From Bryopsis sp. KO-2023 (taxonomy: Eukaryota; Chlorophyta; Ulvophyceae; Bryopsidales; Bryopsidaceae): a stretch of DNA of 64,000 nt. The translations under genes and the position numbers were made by a program. The notes below the pieces were generated by a model that ran no database searches, was not told the origin of the DNA, and worked only from the letters and a program-made list of their open reading frames with translations. How positions within the stretch are numbered: the stretch's first letter is position 1; every line of letters starts with the position of its first letter. The stretch lies in contig BSYQ01000004.1 of assembly GCA_030272585.1 (NCBI GenBank), forward strand, positions 3,286,001 to 3,350,000, given 5' to 3'. This document shows, one piece after another, positions 11,396-22,732 of the stretch.

Positions 11396-12802
11396 ACAAT
11401 GCTTTTGGATTGTGTAAAAAAGAAAAAAAGAAGAAACTTTTTTTAGATGACGAGTGGAAAACTGGAGCAGCTTCCCACCAGCTTCTGTCGGTTGCATTTT
11501 TCATCACCCCCAGCCTCAACGTCGCTTTCACTTTTCCCGATGCGAATTCTTTCAAAGAAACCCCTCCAGAGATCCCAGTCAGCATTACGGCATTTCTGAA
11601 AAACTCCTCCTTCTGCGCAGACTGCAATACCAACACCAATTTTTCAGTATTCGCGAGTAATTTATTTTTTATTTAATTAATAATATTTTTAATTAATTCT
11701 ATCGACACTCAACTTTTCAAGTTACGTAATTAATTCCAAAAATTTAATCTACTCAACGTTTCAAGTTCTCGGTATTTATTGCTAATTATTTATTCGATGA
11801 CTGATACCGACCCCCCCCCCAAAAAAAAAAATATTTAAAATAAAAACAAGTGAAAAACCTTGGATGTATTGAAAACAATTTACCTCTGTCACTTCACCGG
11901 CCATGCTCCCCTCAGCCTCACTCTTCAAAAACAGTAAGCAAAACATTATTTTCAGCGATAATATTCCAAAATGTTGTTCTCCCAAAATGAAATCTTTATT
12001 GATGCATTTCCCAGTGAAAAAACGCTATAAAACATGAGAAAAATAAAAACAAAGAATGCAACATCCCAAGTTTGTTGGCGTGTCATGTAGGTGCAGTTCA
12101 AATTCCACAGCTCATGCTCATAAAATCCAGGAAATGACAAAAAGAATTTAGCCAATTAATAAATATATATTTTTTATTTGAGCTGGATTTTTACTACGGG
12201 TAGGGCTAAATCACCTCGTTGTGACGGCCTTGTTGGGCAAGTTTGCCTAATGTAAATTCAACATTCATTCATTCATATTTATATATATATGTATATATTT
12301 TTTATATTTATTTTTTTAATATACTTGTCCACTTTTCCGAGGAAACACCATTACCTTTTCAGTAGCGATGAATCGCTTTTGGAAAGATCCAACATTGTAG
12401 CCAGCCCAACATCTCAACGACCTCAACTGCTTTCGACATTCCGGAATCCTCATTACGGCCAAACCTGATGGAGCAGAAAACACCAAAAATTGATGAAACA
12501 AAGCGGGAGCATGCATCCCTTATTCTCATGTTTCGTTTTCTTGCTGTGTAGGAGAAAGAAAAAAAAGAAAGAAAAAAAAAAAATACCTGCTTTTGATCGA
12601 TGTTGGCTGAGAAGCTGGATTAGTAAAAGGAAGCAGGGCACAGAACAAAAGGTTTTTATTTGGAGAAGAGCATACCTTGGCCTCCAGCTCGTTGAAACAT
12701 CGTCGATGCCAGCGTCATGCGTGTTTCGGGGCGGGCGTCGCTGTGGATTGATCGAAGGCAGGTTGGAAAGCGGAGTAAAATCCCCCCGGAACAGTCTGAC
12801 AT
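9829..12802 (-). CDS. OSB: Organellar single-stranded DNA-binding protein, OSB-type
   Basis: Minus-strand exons 12676-12802 (or from an in-frame ATG at 12718), 12355-12464, 11884-11922, about 11508-11621, 10949-11110, 10396-10574 and 9829-9997. All phases agree; only the donor near 11508 is uncertain. The product has an Arg-rich, acid-poor presequence (RSLRCWAGYNVGSFQKRFIA), as expected for import into mitochondria or plastids. An SSB-like OB fold follows: NAVMLTGISGGVSLKEF, FDVTAWGPLAKSIQQNT, TGSLAASEWT and EVVAKSVELV. After a Gln/Pro linker the C-terminus reads WEALFRNPADFYDNR and NPRGPDFVHK, the PDF motif of plant OSB proteins. Known OSB proteins bind ssDNA and limit recombination of organelle genomes. 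Length is about 271 or 299 residues depending on the start. The last three exons lie in the duplicated block; the other copy is broken. Confidence 0.85.
10018..10047. repeat. (CA)n microsatellite
   Basis: About 15 CA units in the intron before the last OSB exon. The reverse-complement (TG)n at about 31724-31740 in the duplicate is shorter. Confidence 0.9.
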
Positions 12803-14455
12803 GACGCGCGCTGCGTTGCATCGAATCAATCGTGCTGCCTGCCAATCAAAGCACCAACGTGTATCAAATGACGGCTGGGCTTTTTTCCCACAGGGCGATA
12901 TTTGGTTGGTTTGATATCGCACCACCACAGAAATATATATCGTGTTCTCCTCAGCCTTGTAATTTCATGTTTGTTTGGAAAGATTTTGGTGGGGTGCGGG
13001 GTGGGTCTGGAGTTAACCCTGTGCCAAAATGGAGGCTTGTGGTGATTGACTTAAGGTGGAGTCTTGGGAGCCCCAAGAAATAGTCTCAAGAACAGATGGG
13101 AATTCTTCACAGGCAGAGAAAATATAAGAAAAAAACACTTTGAACATATCAGCCATTCCGACCACCACAGTTTCACAGCGTGGTTTTCGCACCCTCCGCC
13201 CCCCCCCCCCCCCCCCCCCCTTTTTAAAATGACAAAAATTCCTTGCTTGCATGAACCACACTCATTACACAAAATGACAAAAAATACACAGATGATCCCT
13301 CACAAAAACATAGAGAGCGAGAAGACAAAAAAAAAACTGGTACCCACACTGCTTGCAGAAAAAGAAAGAAAGTCGGACCTTCCTAGTTCACATATAAATT
13401 TTTTGTTTTTGCCTGGGCTTGATTCTTCTAATAACTCGCTATCAGTGAATTGGGGGACGAAAAGAAAAAAACGCAAAAAAGGAAAAAAAAAACACAAAAA
13501 AAACGCAGAGAAGGAAATTTATGGGGTCATTCTGCACATCGTTTGATGAGCATATTTCCATTAATTTCCTTTTAGTTTTTTTCCCCCCCTTCCCTTGCTT
13601 ATCACACTCGTCACACCAATAACGCTCGGCCAATCATTTTTCTTTCTTTCTTTCTTTCTTTCAAAAGGACTTTTCTTCAGCAACATACGAACACCCACTT
13701 TTTTTTCTTTTTTTTTCATCTCACTTTTTTTTCCCTTTCTCCCTCACTAACTCTCACTCTTGTTTCCTTGCTTGCTCGCTAACTCTCACTCTTTTGCTCC
13801 CTCCCCTGTTTTTTTTTGGGTTTTTTTTTTTCTCTCTGTTCCAAGATGAGTAAAAATTTATCGGCCATCAGCAACGGATCAAGAAAATGACAGCATGTAG
13901 AAAATCGATCAGATTACATGAGGTAACACGCTGAATTTGGACTCATTCAAACCAACAGCCCCCCACCCCCCCCATTAAAAAAAAAAAGAAAAAAAACGGC
14001 AGAGAGGAAAATAGCAGGAAATTTGCCAATGCATTCCTCAATTTTTTCTTCTTTTTTTTCTGCTACATTTTCCATCCACTCCAAAAAGTAGACACCATGC
14101 TCATTAGCAACCGAATCCAATTTCCTTTATTTACTTGACCTCACTTTGGGCCGCGCAATCAAATCAAAAAAAAAGCAGCAAAAGCCCCAAAAAACAAAAA
14201 GCCACCACGTAAAAAAGAAGAAAACGAACTCTTTTTTTTCTGGTTTCTTTTCGCTACTTTCTTTCTTTTTATGTAGCATCGACAAGACATTGTTCATGAG
14301 TAGTTGACCTTCCTTTTCCATTTTCCCCTCCTCCCCCCCCCCCCACCTTTTTCCAAAATAAAAATATTCAATAAAAGAAACGCTCTTCCGGACTGTTCAT
14401 GGAATAATAACCACGTGTAATAAGCGACCTCTTTTTTCTGCATTTCCTTCCAATC
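12803..14455. other. Intergenic, simple-sequence rich
   Basis: Holds a 22-base C run (13199-13220), a TTTC repeat near 13640-13662 and many A or T tracts. Several open frames exist on both strands but none has splice support or coding composition. Confidence 0.4.
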
Positions 14456-15658
14456 CTAACCGAAAGAACCACCAGGTGATACGTTTTGCTGCTCAGTTTG
14501 TTGGGCAGCGTTCTCCTGCTTCCCAGTGACAGTAAGCAGAGTGGTGGGGGTCGGAGCAAAACTTTCCTTGTCGATATCCAGTTCTGTGATATCATTTTCT
14601 TGGGTGGCCCTGAATCGATTTGCATAGTAATCGTCGGTTGCACCTTGTTGAGCAGGACTGCTGTCCGGAAGGCTCGGAGCTGGGGTTGATGCACTGGCAG
14701 CGATTTCGTCTATAGCAGCTTCGTCCTCAGTGAGCAGCTGGAGAGTTTCTTTCAACCAATTGATGGAATTGTTGCTGTTCTCGATCGTGGATTGACCTTG
14801 GTCCTCCTGATTTTCTTCTACCCCAGCTCCCGGACCACTCTCGAACTGAGTGTCAGGAGTAGTGCTGGAATTTTCACCATCGGCACCACCATCGCTCTGT
14901 GAAAAACCAAACTCACCAGGAGTGTCAGCTTGGGAATCTTCCGACTGGCCAAATCAAGGACGAAAAAACTCTCCTTAAATAGTTTTAGAAATTGAAGTAA
15001 AAATAAACGCAACCTTTTTTCAACAAGAAAATACTGCGCAGGTATATACAACCAATTCTTGGTTAAGAACCTCCCAGCATTTCATGGGTTTCCACTCGGC
15101 ATATGCACATATGCTGATACTAGCTGACCTCAATTGTTTGGCCTTCCTCAAAAGCACCAAAAGAATCTTCTGTGGTTTCACTGGAACTGACTTGAGAATT
15201 CGGCTGGCTCTCATCGGCAACCAGGACAGGGCTGGATTCATCCGGTTGATCATAACCACCCGTTGATGTTCCTGTGTCTGATTCAATTTCCTGTTGGTCG
15301 CTGTCTTGCAGAATTTTTCTCAATTCCAGGATCCTTCCTGCAACCAAAAATTCCCCAAGTCAATGAATGGTTAAAAGAAGAATGGTTAAAGAAAGCCAAG
15401 CCGAACACTTGCAATTGAATGTATGAGAAAGCACAAGAGCCATGTTCCTCAAACCCGATTGTGCACACTTGTTTGATTCAAAGATCATCTGAAACCACCA
15501 GCAACACTCTCGCACCACCACCACCCAACCATATGGAAATCGAGGGCGGGCGAGGAAATGATACCTCGAGGGTCGGCATGCTTTTCCTGAACGTCGATCG
15601 CGAGAACCAGGCTTCCCCAAACAAGAAACAGTAAAATCGTGATTCTGACGAACTCCAT
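14456..15658 (-). CDS. Secreted acidic low-complexity protein
   Basis: Three minus-strand exons with matching phases: 15565-15658, 15129-15337 and 14456-14944, giving about 263 residues. The N-terminus MEFVRITILLFLVWGSLVLA is a clear signal peptide. The rest is rich in Asp, Glu, Ser, Gln and Gly (for example ESDTGTSTGG and SQSDGGADGENSS) with no recognised domain; one short helix-like part reads INWLKETLQLLTEDEAAIDE. Upstream in-frame codons lack an ATG, so 15658 is the best start. The gene is divergent from the secreted propeller-like gene at 17352. Acidic secreted proteins occur in cell walls and mineral- or scale-bearing coats; here that role is only inference. Confidence 0.7.
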
Positions 15659-17351
15659 AGCGAACGAAATCGCGCCGCCAGCAGCGGGTTGTGTAACAAC
15701 TCCTTCGTGCTTCTTTTGCTGTTCTTTAACCCTTTCCTTTTCGCCACCTCCACCTGACAAGGCGCAGCGCCCACGAGTGCCCTGCGATCTTGTCTGGACA
15801 TATCGGTTCGGGGCCCTTGTTGATTAGACGTCCAAACGTCACGTCCATGTGCGTTTCATTCCATTTAGTTTTCGGTTAAGGAAAACTGACTTGCAAGAGA
15901 GGAACAGTTCTGATGTTGGAATTCAAGGGAAGCATCACTTGAAGAAAACCATACAGAAGCATATCACATGTGTGGGGATTATTGAACACAGGGCGTAATA
16001 TGCATGTGGGAGGAAGTAACAATCAACTGAAAGTTCAGAATTGATGTTTGTTTGTTTGTTTGAAAGTTCAGAAGAAAAATAAAAGATGTGCCGTTCTTCC
16101 AACACTGAAACATCCAAAACAAAAAAACTGCTTTGAAGCCAAATAAACCGTGAAGGCGTTTGTCGACGTTTTTTTGCACACCTTTGTGAAAACCCTGCGC
16201 ACTAACGCGGATTCAATATAGTTGTATCACCCCCGGCTGACGGACAGTTACCAACTGTTGCAACTTGTTGTCTGTATAAAAACGTCCTATGCGTCGTGTG
16301 CTTCATTCATTCCGTGTCGATATTCCCGCCCAAACCGGCAACCACCTGCGACCGTGTCTGTGCAGGAAAAAGGGGCGAGCCGTGCAGAAGGCGAAGAGAA
16401 GATTCGCTTACGAAAGCGGGCGGCAACAAGGTGCGTGGGGGGCGGCGGCCGGGGACCTCCTCGTGGTGCCCCCTGGTCAACCGAGCCTTCGACAATTTCG
16501 GAGGTTCGGGCTAACACCCGGCCACTCTGTTTCGTCTGTTCTTCTGCTGTGTTTGATTTTCGTTCAACTTTCGTCCAGACTCGCAAGTCCAATTGGAGCG
16601 GCTTTGATGTTCTTGTCGCGCCGTGTAACACAACGTGCGTTTTTGTATTGCACTCGAGTACTCATGCGACCTGTATGTTTTCGAAACCATCTCGGTCCTT
16701 CATTTCCTTGCTTATCGGAGTTTTGCGATTGCTTGACGCAAGTTGACGGCCGTACGGGGCTTTGCAAAGCCGATTGGCTGACTTCAACTAAATCTTTGTG
16801 TTTCTGGTTGTTAGAATGGTCGCTAAGGGATCCCTTTCTTGGGTTGCAGCCAAAAATGCTAACGAGGTGGGTTCCACTGTAAAACGTATTTTTTTTTATC
16901 AGCAAGTCCAGCTGATATCATAGTGAATATCGACGAGAGCACCAGACAGCTCGTATTCTTCCAGAGCGAATTGCGACATGCTTGTCTTTTGATCGCGAAA
17001 CAGTCCGCTCAGATGTGCGCTCTCCTGCGGTCTGAGGCGTCTGCGTTATTTCAAGGTCCTTAGGGAAAATGTGGGACTCTCAATCCGCCTGATCGATGAT
17101 GCGGCACCCTGTCTGAGAATGTCATCAAGAATTAGTGTGTGCGGACGGAATTTGCGTCGGATGACAGACTCACCATTTTTCACTCTTCTTTCTGTGATAT
17201 TTTCGGGTTGGGGAGGAGAGGTTCACCGAGTGCTTATCAGTGCAGCTGGCCGTGTGGTAGCAACGTTCTGGTGGCCTTCTTGCAAAGGACTCGCATTCGT
17301 CAGTTTTTGAAGCCTTGCGTCGCAGCGACAGTATATTACCCAGCGATCATT
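15659..17351. promoter_or_regulatory. Shared 5' region of two divergent secreted-protein genes
   Basis: This 1.7-kb interval separates the starts at 15658 (-) and 17352 (+). Part of it (16290-16900) is markedly richer in G, C and CpG than the rest of the window, as expected for a promoter island, and has long open frames on both strands for that reason. No TATA box was assigned. Confidence 0.4.
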
Positions 17352-18455
17352 ATGCGTAACCAATTTCACGCTTGGAAAGTGCCCTTTCTACTTTGCTCTC
17401 TCCACTATCTGTTCCAATTGGTCGCGGCTGAGGTGCTGGTGCCACCAATATCAGGAGCGATTAATGATGCCATAACTGATGGCTCCGCTGTGTATCTCTC
17501 GTCCGGCAACACAGTTCGACGCTATGACCCGGATGCTGAACTTCCGGCGTGGACGCGCATTTTCCCCGGTCCAAGGACAAATATCGGCTTCGATGAGGAA
17601 GGAAACATCGCCGTCACAAATCTCAATGCGTCAGTCTTCCTCCCCGTGACGGCCAAGATCGAAGTAGTTGAGACATCCACAGGGAACACCAGTGTGAATG
17701 CAACGCATCCCTTTGTGGACGTGGAGGAGGGGCGTCCCAGGAATTTCAAGGAATTCGTGGTGGTCGGGGGCAACTTGACTGGCGTCTTCCGTAGATTGCA
17801 CTACCGTGATCCCATCACTTTTGTATCCTTTCCTGCCCGGCGTCTGTTCACTTTCCGAATTCAGACCTTCGTGGACACAGCCTACACTGGGACCGGCACC
17901 CGGTTCGTGGTTGCCTTCTGGAACGGAACAGATCTGACACTGGGAATCGAAGAACCTGCCGATCCTTGGTGGTGGTTCAAAAACCATTCGTTCCCAGTGG
18001 GGGGGCCTCTCTCCACGTCTACGAACGCCGAGATGGTAGTGGACACCAACTCTGACGCGCTCTATCTAGCAGGATTTCCCAAGAGGCCATCCGACACACT
18101 CTTTGTGTATGGCTTCAATCTGTCCACCTTTGAGCAACTGTGGATGCATGAGGTGGACACTCCCCGAAAAACGGATGGCGGTATCGGGCTTGCCATCAGG
18201 GAAGGGGGTGGCCAGGTTGTGGTGGCGTCGGTGGGAGGGGAAAATGGGACGCCCGGGGACGTCATGATTACGGCGCTGGATTCTGCTTCGGGTACCTTCG
18301 TCTGGAACGCAACGTTGGAGACACCAAGGGAGGACAGGGTGCACAGTGTTCATTCTCTGCATAATGGCACGATCGCAGTTGTGGGTGAATTGAATCAGGA
18401 CGGTGAAGGAAATGCGACTCCCATCTACTTTCTTGCTGGGAAGCGATGCCCTTGA
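17352..18455 (+). CDS. Secreted beta-propeller-like glycoprotein (intronless)
   Basis: Single-exon frame of 367 codons. The frame is open further upstream, but the Met at 17352 begins a good signal peptide (MRNQFHAWKVPFLLC to LFQLVAA). The mature part has repeated beta-strand blocks of the type AVYLSSGNTVRRYDP, GNIAVTNLNASV, ALYLAGFPKRPSDTLFVY and IALDS/ALDSASGTFVWNATL, which resemble PQQ-type or other YVTN-like propeller blades. There are about ten N-glycosylation sequons (NAS, NTS, NAT, NLT, NGT, NHS, NLS). Together these indicate an exported, glycosylated propeller protein; ligand or enzyme activity cannot be told. The absence of introns is unusual for this window and may point to a retrocopy or horizontal origin. 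A 90-bp copy of its 3' end lies at 30240-30332. Confidence 0.75.
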   Translation: MRNQFHAWKVPFLLCSLHYLFQLVAAEVLVPPISGAINDAITDGSAVYLSSGNTVRRYDPDAELPAWTRIFPGPRTNIGFDEEGNIAVTNLNASVFLPVTAKIEVVETSTGNTSVNATHPFVDVEEGRPRNFKEFVVVGGNLTGVFRRLHYRDPITFVSFPARRLFTFRIQTFVDTAYTGTGTRFVVAFWNGTDLTLGIEEPADPWWWFKNHSFPVGGPLSTSTNAEMVVDTNSDALYLAGFPKRPSDTLFVYGFNLSTFEQLWMHEVDTPRKTDGGIGLAIREGGGQVVVASVGGENGTPGDVMITALDSASGTFVWNATLETPREDRVHSVHSLHNGTIAVVGELNQDGEGNATPIYFLAGKRCP

Positions 18456-19471
18456 CCAATGCAGCCATTGTTTTGCATCACCACTAGCTTGTTTGGCAAT
18501 GCAAACACGCTGTGGTATGGTTTCTAGCAATTTCTTTTAGGGGTTTTTTTGGCGTGTTTTTTTTCTAATTTGGGGTTTTGTTTTCATCTTTTGGTTTTCA
18601 AATTTGGTGGTTGCTCGTTGGTGGGTGGTAGAATTACTTAGAATTGTCATGGAAGTTTCTGTTTTGTTTTTTTCTGAGGTGTTTGGACATTATGGCCCGG
18701 TAACCGATCGGTCAAAGATTAATGGTTGGGTTATATTGGGAACAGAGGAGATCAAGGACGAATATTGTTCCTGTTTTGTTTTTATCATAGGCTATGTTTC
18801 TAGCAATTAAATTTTAGGTTTCAACACATCGTCCAGTACATAATCTGTGGGTCGGCTCTTTTTTTACACCTTATTTATCGAATCTTGCCACCATCGTCTT
18901 CAATTTCCGCCAAACAATAGAACCACCTAAAAGAATTATTGCGGCTTGATACACTCCTAACCAACGCTTCCCAGTCTCCAAATTTGTTTTTGAAACTCCA
19001 GAAACCAGAAAAACCTCCAATGACACTCGAACAAACAACCGATAAACACTATCCCATCAATGAATTGAGGAGGCCATGAGCCTGCCTCAAAATACTGCCC
19101 TAAAAAAACACATCAATAACCAAACCAGCTCACCACCAACCGGTAAACAAGCATTTGTTCGATAAATTAGGTGGCAAGTTTTTTTGATAACCCACAAACA
19201 TCTCCATAATAACCACCCCTTCGATAAAAGAAGCTCGGTTTCTTTTTCATGTCTCCGGACACCCCACCCTCCCCCCAACCCATTTCTTTTCCCCCGAGAA
19301 AACTGGACATACATTCGAATAAAAAAGAACGGAATTTTTGTCGAATTAAGAGAAAGGGAAAAAAAAAGTACCAGGAGGAAGGTTGGCCAAATTGCTGGAT
19401 GAAGGCTGGTCCCTCCACTCATTGTTTTGTCTCTCCCTCCCTCCCCCCAACCTCAACCACCAACAAGAAAG
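18456..19471. other. Intergenic between convergent genes
   Basis: Three-prime flanks of the propeller-like gene (+) and the ShKT/FAS1 gene (-). T- and A-rich; no supported exon or RNA gene was seen. Confidence 0.4.
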
Positions 19472-22146
19472 CTACCCAAGATGCCCATCGGATTTGTTCG
19501 CGGAGTCTTTTTTGGAACTGTTCACCGCCTCCACGTCAGACAGATCATCTTGTTGCGAATTTTTCGAGCCACCTCCATTTCCAGTGGCAGCCTTCTTTTT
19601 GCTTTCAGCCGCCCCTGCACCTTCTGCAGGACTTGATTTCTTCTTGTTACCAGCTTCGCCACCCGATCCAGCCCCAGAGTCAGACTGAGACTGAGCACCC
19701 CCTTTCTTGGAGTCATCAGGTCCTCTGGGAGCTGGTCCAGTTCCTGAGACGCCGGCGGATTTCTCTTTGGGCCTCCCTTTTCCTAATTTTCTGGGCCCTC
19801 CCCCTGAACCATTGGCATTACTCTGTGCATTTTCCGGCTGGCTATCGACGGGTCCTCCCTTGTCCGACTCGACAGCTGGTGACTGAACACCCGCACCCTC
19901 TGTATCAATAGACGCCTCAGGGCTGGGTTCACTACTCTTTCCATTATCCAGCTGGCCATCAACAGGTCCTCCCTTTGCTGACTCGACAGATGGCGGCTGA
20001 GCACCCACACCTTCCGTAGCATTAGACCTCTGTCCATTATCCGGCTCAACTTCATCAAGTTGTGAAAACGCTTTTGGGCCTGAACCAAACCTTTCCCTCT
20101 CCGGGGTGATTGATTCTGCTCCTGGTGTTTGTAATGCTGTTGGGGTGTCCTCATGGAGTATTACAGTCTCGACAGCCGGGCTGCTGGCTGCCGTACCAAT
20201 CACAGGGAATTGGGTTTTGTTTATTGCCTCGGTGCTTGTTATTGGTTGGGCTGGCCTCGGTACCTCAAGCACCAGGAGATTATCGACGATGTGAATGAAA
20301 CCCTGCAAACCAACGCTCGAAAATATTATGCTCCGAATTTTACCCTCAAAAAAACAATTCAAGGAGTTAAAGCATCTCTTGAGCTGCAACACATCCCCAA
20401 AAGGGATGAAGCTTGGAGGAGTTAAACGCCACCATTGGGAACTGTATTTTAACAAAGACGAGAAGATGACCCCACTCATTTCCACAGCGAAGGGGCTCAA
20501 AGGTGGCTTCAACATCATTATCAGAATTCAAAAAACCTTCCTTCCGCTCAAACCAGATGAAAAAAACACCAAGCAATTGGTTTTGCAAAACTTTTTCAAG
20601 CTCGAGACATCGAGACCTCACCTTGCAAAACTCTTTATCGCCTTCGAGGACGGTCACGGTGTTGACTGGGCCAGAAAGAGTGGCTTGTCCAGTGGTTGGG
20701 TTTCGCCCCGCCACCAAGGGATGATCTTGCGACAGGGAAGGCACCACCACCCCCTCAAGAAAGAATGGAGTGGTCCAAACGCTGTCCATGGGCTGTACTG
20801 GGGGGAGGACGTGCAGGGATAGCATTCGCTCCATTTCATCCCTTTGCGAGGCCTCTGCCTCGACAGATGCCCAAGTCCAGCCTGTATACAATGGTAGGAT
20901 TGCTGTACATGACTACTTGTTGCAAAAGAAGAAAAAGAAAAGCCCTAAGGGGGAGGTGGTGGTGAAGTCAACAAAGGATAGCTGGTGCAAATGGCGGAAC
21001 TCTGCACACATGCTGAATATCCCCTTTGTGCATAATCAGAAATTTGGCCTTTATTTTGGAGAAAATTGTGGGGAGAGGGGGGGGGGAGGAAAGTATCAAA
21101 TTGGTTAAATTGGACAATAAAAAAACAAACAATTGAATAATAACCTTTTTGTTCCAGCCAGGATGATAATGTGCCCTCTTGCGGTGCCAGGATGGACGTC
21201 ATCCACCCAGGATTAGTCAGAAAGTCTTCCGCCATCCCAGCAATTTGAAGGGCGGTCACCAGCTCCACCAACCCCAGATTCAAAGCCAGTTCCTCAACCG
21301 TTGAGCAGCAGTCGCATCGACCACAGGTGATTTGACAGTAGCCTGAAAGAAAACAAATAACACCCAGAAATCTATGTCACGAAAACAATATATTAAGATA
21401 TTCAACAAGAACAAGGAGGCGTTCAGGTTTCTTGACCATTTTTTATACTTCTCATTTCTGCTTCTCAACCACACGATTGGTCAAAAATCTTTCCCTCGTA
21501 CACTCGAAGAAATTAACTCAAATTGGGCTATTCCAGCACCTGCTTCCAGCTCCACGATGGTGTTAAACATGAAATCGGCTTCGCATTTTCCGAAGCTCCG
21601 TTGTTCGATGCACCCTTCCTCCAAAGGAGGTCCATCATGAGCCACCCGTGGCTGAACATCGGAGCAAGTGCACCTTGCCGATGCAGATCCCCAAAACACT
21701 CCTTTTTGACAAAAAAAAGAACAACAAAAACAGAAAAAAGAAGGTCCTTCAGCAAACACCCCCTACTAACAAGAACCAAGGAAAATCAATTGCAGATTTT
21801 ATTGCTGCATATATGCAACATATCAGCCCCTTTGCTATTGACAGTCCACTCAGTAAAAGGCAAGAGCAACAGGGTGAAACGTGGATGTTTTCCATGCACG
21901 TTGTACGGGTGCTAGATCTGGGGAGGGGTACCCCCTCCTATCACGTGATTCGATCGCATCCCCTCCTGTTCAAGTTGCTCAGACCAGAAGGCTCCCTCCT
22001 TCAACGCAGAATCGACACCCACACCCGACGCTGGCGTATCCATATCCAATACTAAACTCAACCGTCACCCTATGCCTTCCCCTCAACTCACCAGCCACCA
22101 CCACACAGGCCAAAAGAAGTCGCGCACACCCTGTCGACGTCCGCAT
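19472..22146 (-). CDS. Secreted ShKT-FAS1 protein with repetitive tail
   Basis: Six minus-strand exons with agreeing phases: 22092-22146, 21540-21701, 21145-21342, 20622-20881, 20391-20441 and 19472-20302, giving 518 residues. A signal peptide (MRTSTGCARLLLACVVVAG, ending near ASA) spans the first junction. A Cys-rich ShKT-like module follows, split by an intron (EEGCIEQRSFGKC, then GYCQITCGRC). A fasciclin FAS1 domain lies at about 84-255: TVEELALNLGLVELVTAL, GWMTSILAPQ, MLSLHVLPPVQPMDSVW and GFIHIVDNLL, the last being the H2-type motif. The tail (256-518) is hydrophilic with diverged repeats (VESAKGGPVDGQ, VESDKGGPVDSQ) and Lys/Gly/Ser. FAS1 domains act in cell adhesion and cell-wall organisation, and ShKT modules are common in secreted algal proteins. 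The small exon 20391-20441 is the least certain. Confidence 0.75.
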
Positions 22147-22732
22147 CGCCCCGCCTTTCCGTTCAGATCTGTGGTGTTGCTTCGATCGATCGTAAGAGGA
22201 TAAGGACTCCCTGCGATACGTTGTCCGATTCTGGCTGCTTGGATCCCCGCCGCCACGCCCGAAGAAATCTTCCCGCTATATTCTTTCGTCTGCTCGTCGA
22301 CTTGTCAGGGTCTGAACATTGGCTGGAAACCGCGCAGATAAGTTCCACTCGCATTGACCTTCCCCATCAAGCTCTCTGTGCGTCCCATCCAAGCACGCGA
22401 GTTACGTGTGCGTCATTCATTTTGCATGCGCTCCAAGGGCGGCTGACTTTCCTCTGGTTGGGGGTTGGGCACTGTACCAATCTCCTCGCGTTTTCCTGGG
22501 TTCTTGATCACAGGCGTACTCCAAGCAGGCCTTTTGAGTGGGTCTCTCGATTCGCTGGCTGGAAAGGCGGCCGGAATTAGCAACAGAGGGGTTTCAGAAG
22601 TTGCATGTGTCAATTGGCGGCCAGACAATTGATTGATCGTCTGATTGCGCGCTTTGTTTGTTAACATTTGAGTCCGCTGGTCGAATCTTCTCCGCCCAAT
22701 CTCTGTTTCGCACTGTTTCCGCTCCACGCACG
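22147..22732. promoter_or_regulatory. Divergent promoter region
   Basis: About 590 bp between the ShKT/FAS1 start (22146, -) and the plastid membrane protein start (22733, +). It is GC- and CpG-richer than the flanks. The open frames here show no coding support. Confidence 0.4.

Noticed and set aside
12355-12464. Frameshift in the second OSB exon
   Set aside because: A second frame (SGMSKAVEVVEMLG) looked coding at first, but the other frame is open through both exons and gives a good organellar presequence with correct phases.
13199-13220. 22-base C run as a functional element
   Set aside because: Homopolymers of this kind are common in this window and the length may be an assembly artefact.
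16289-16882. 197-codon plus-strand frame
   Set aside because: The region is GC-rich with long frames on both strands and frames; Cys/Trp/Arg-rich composition and no domain or splice support. Treated as promoter-island DNA.
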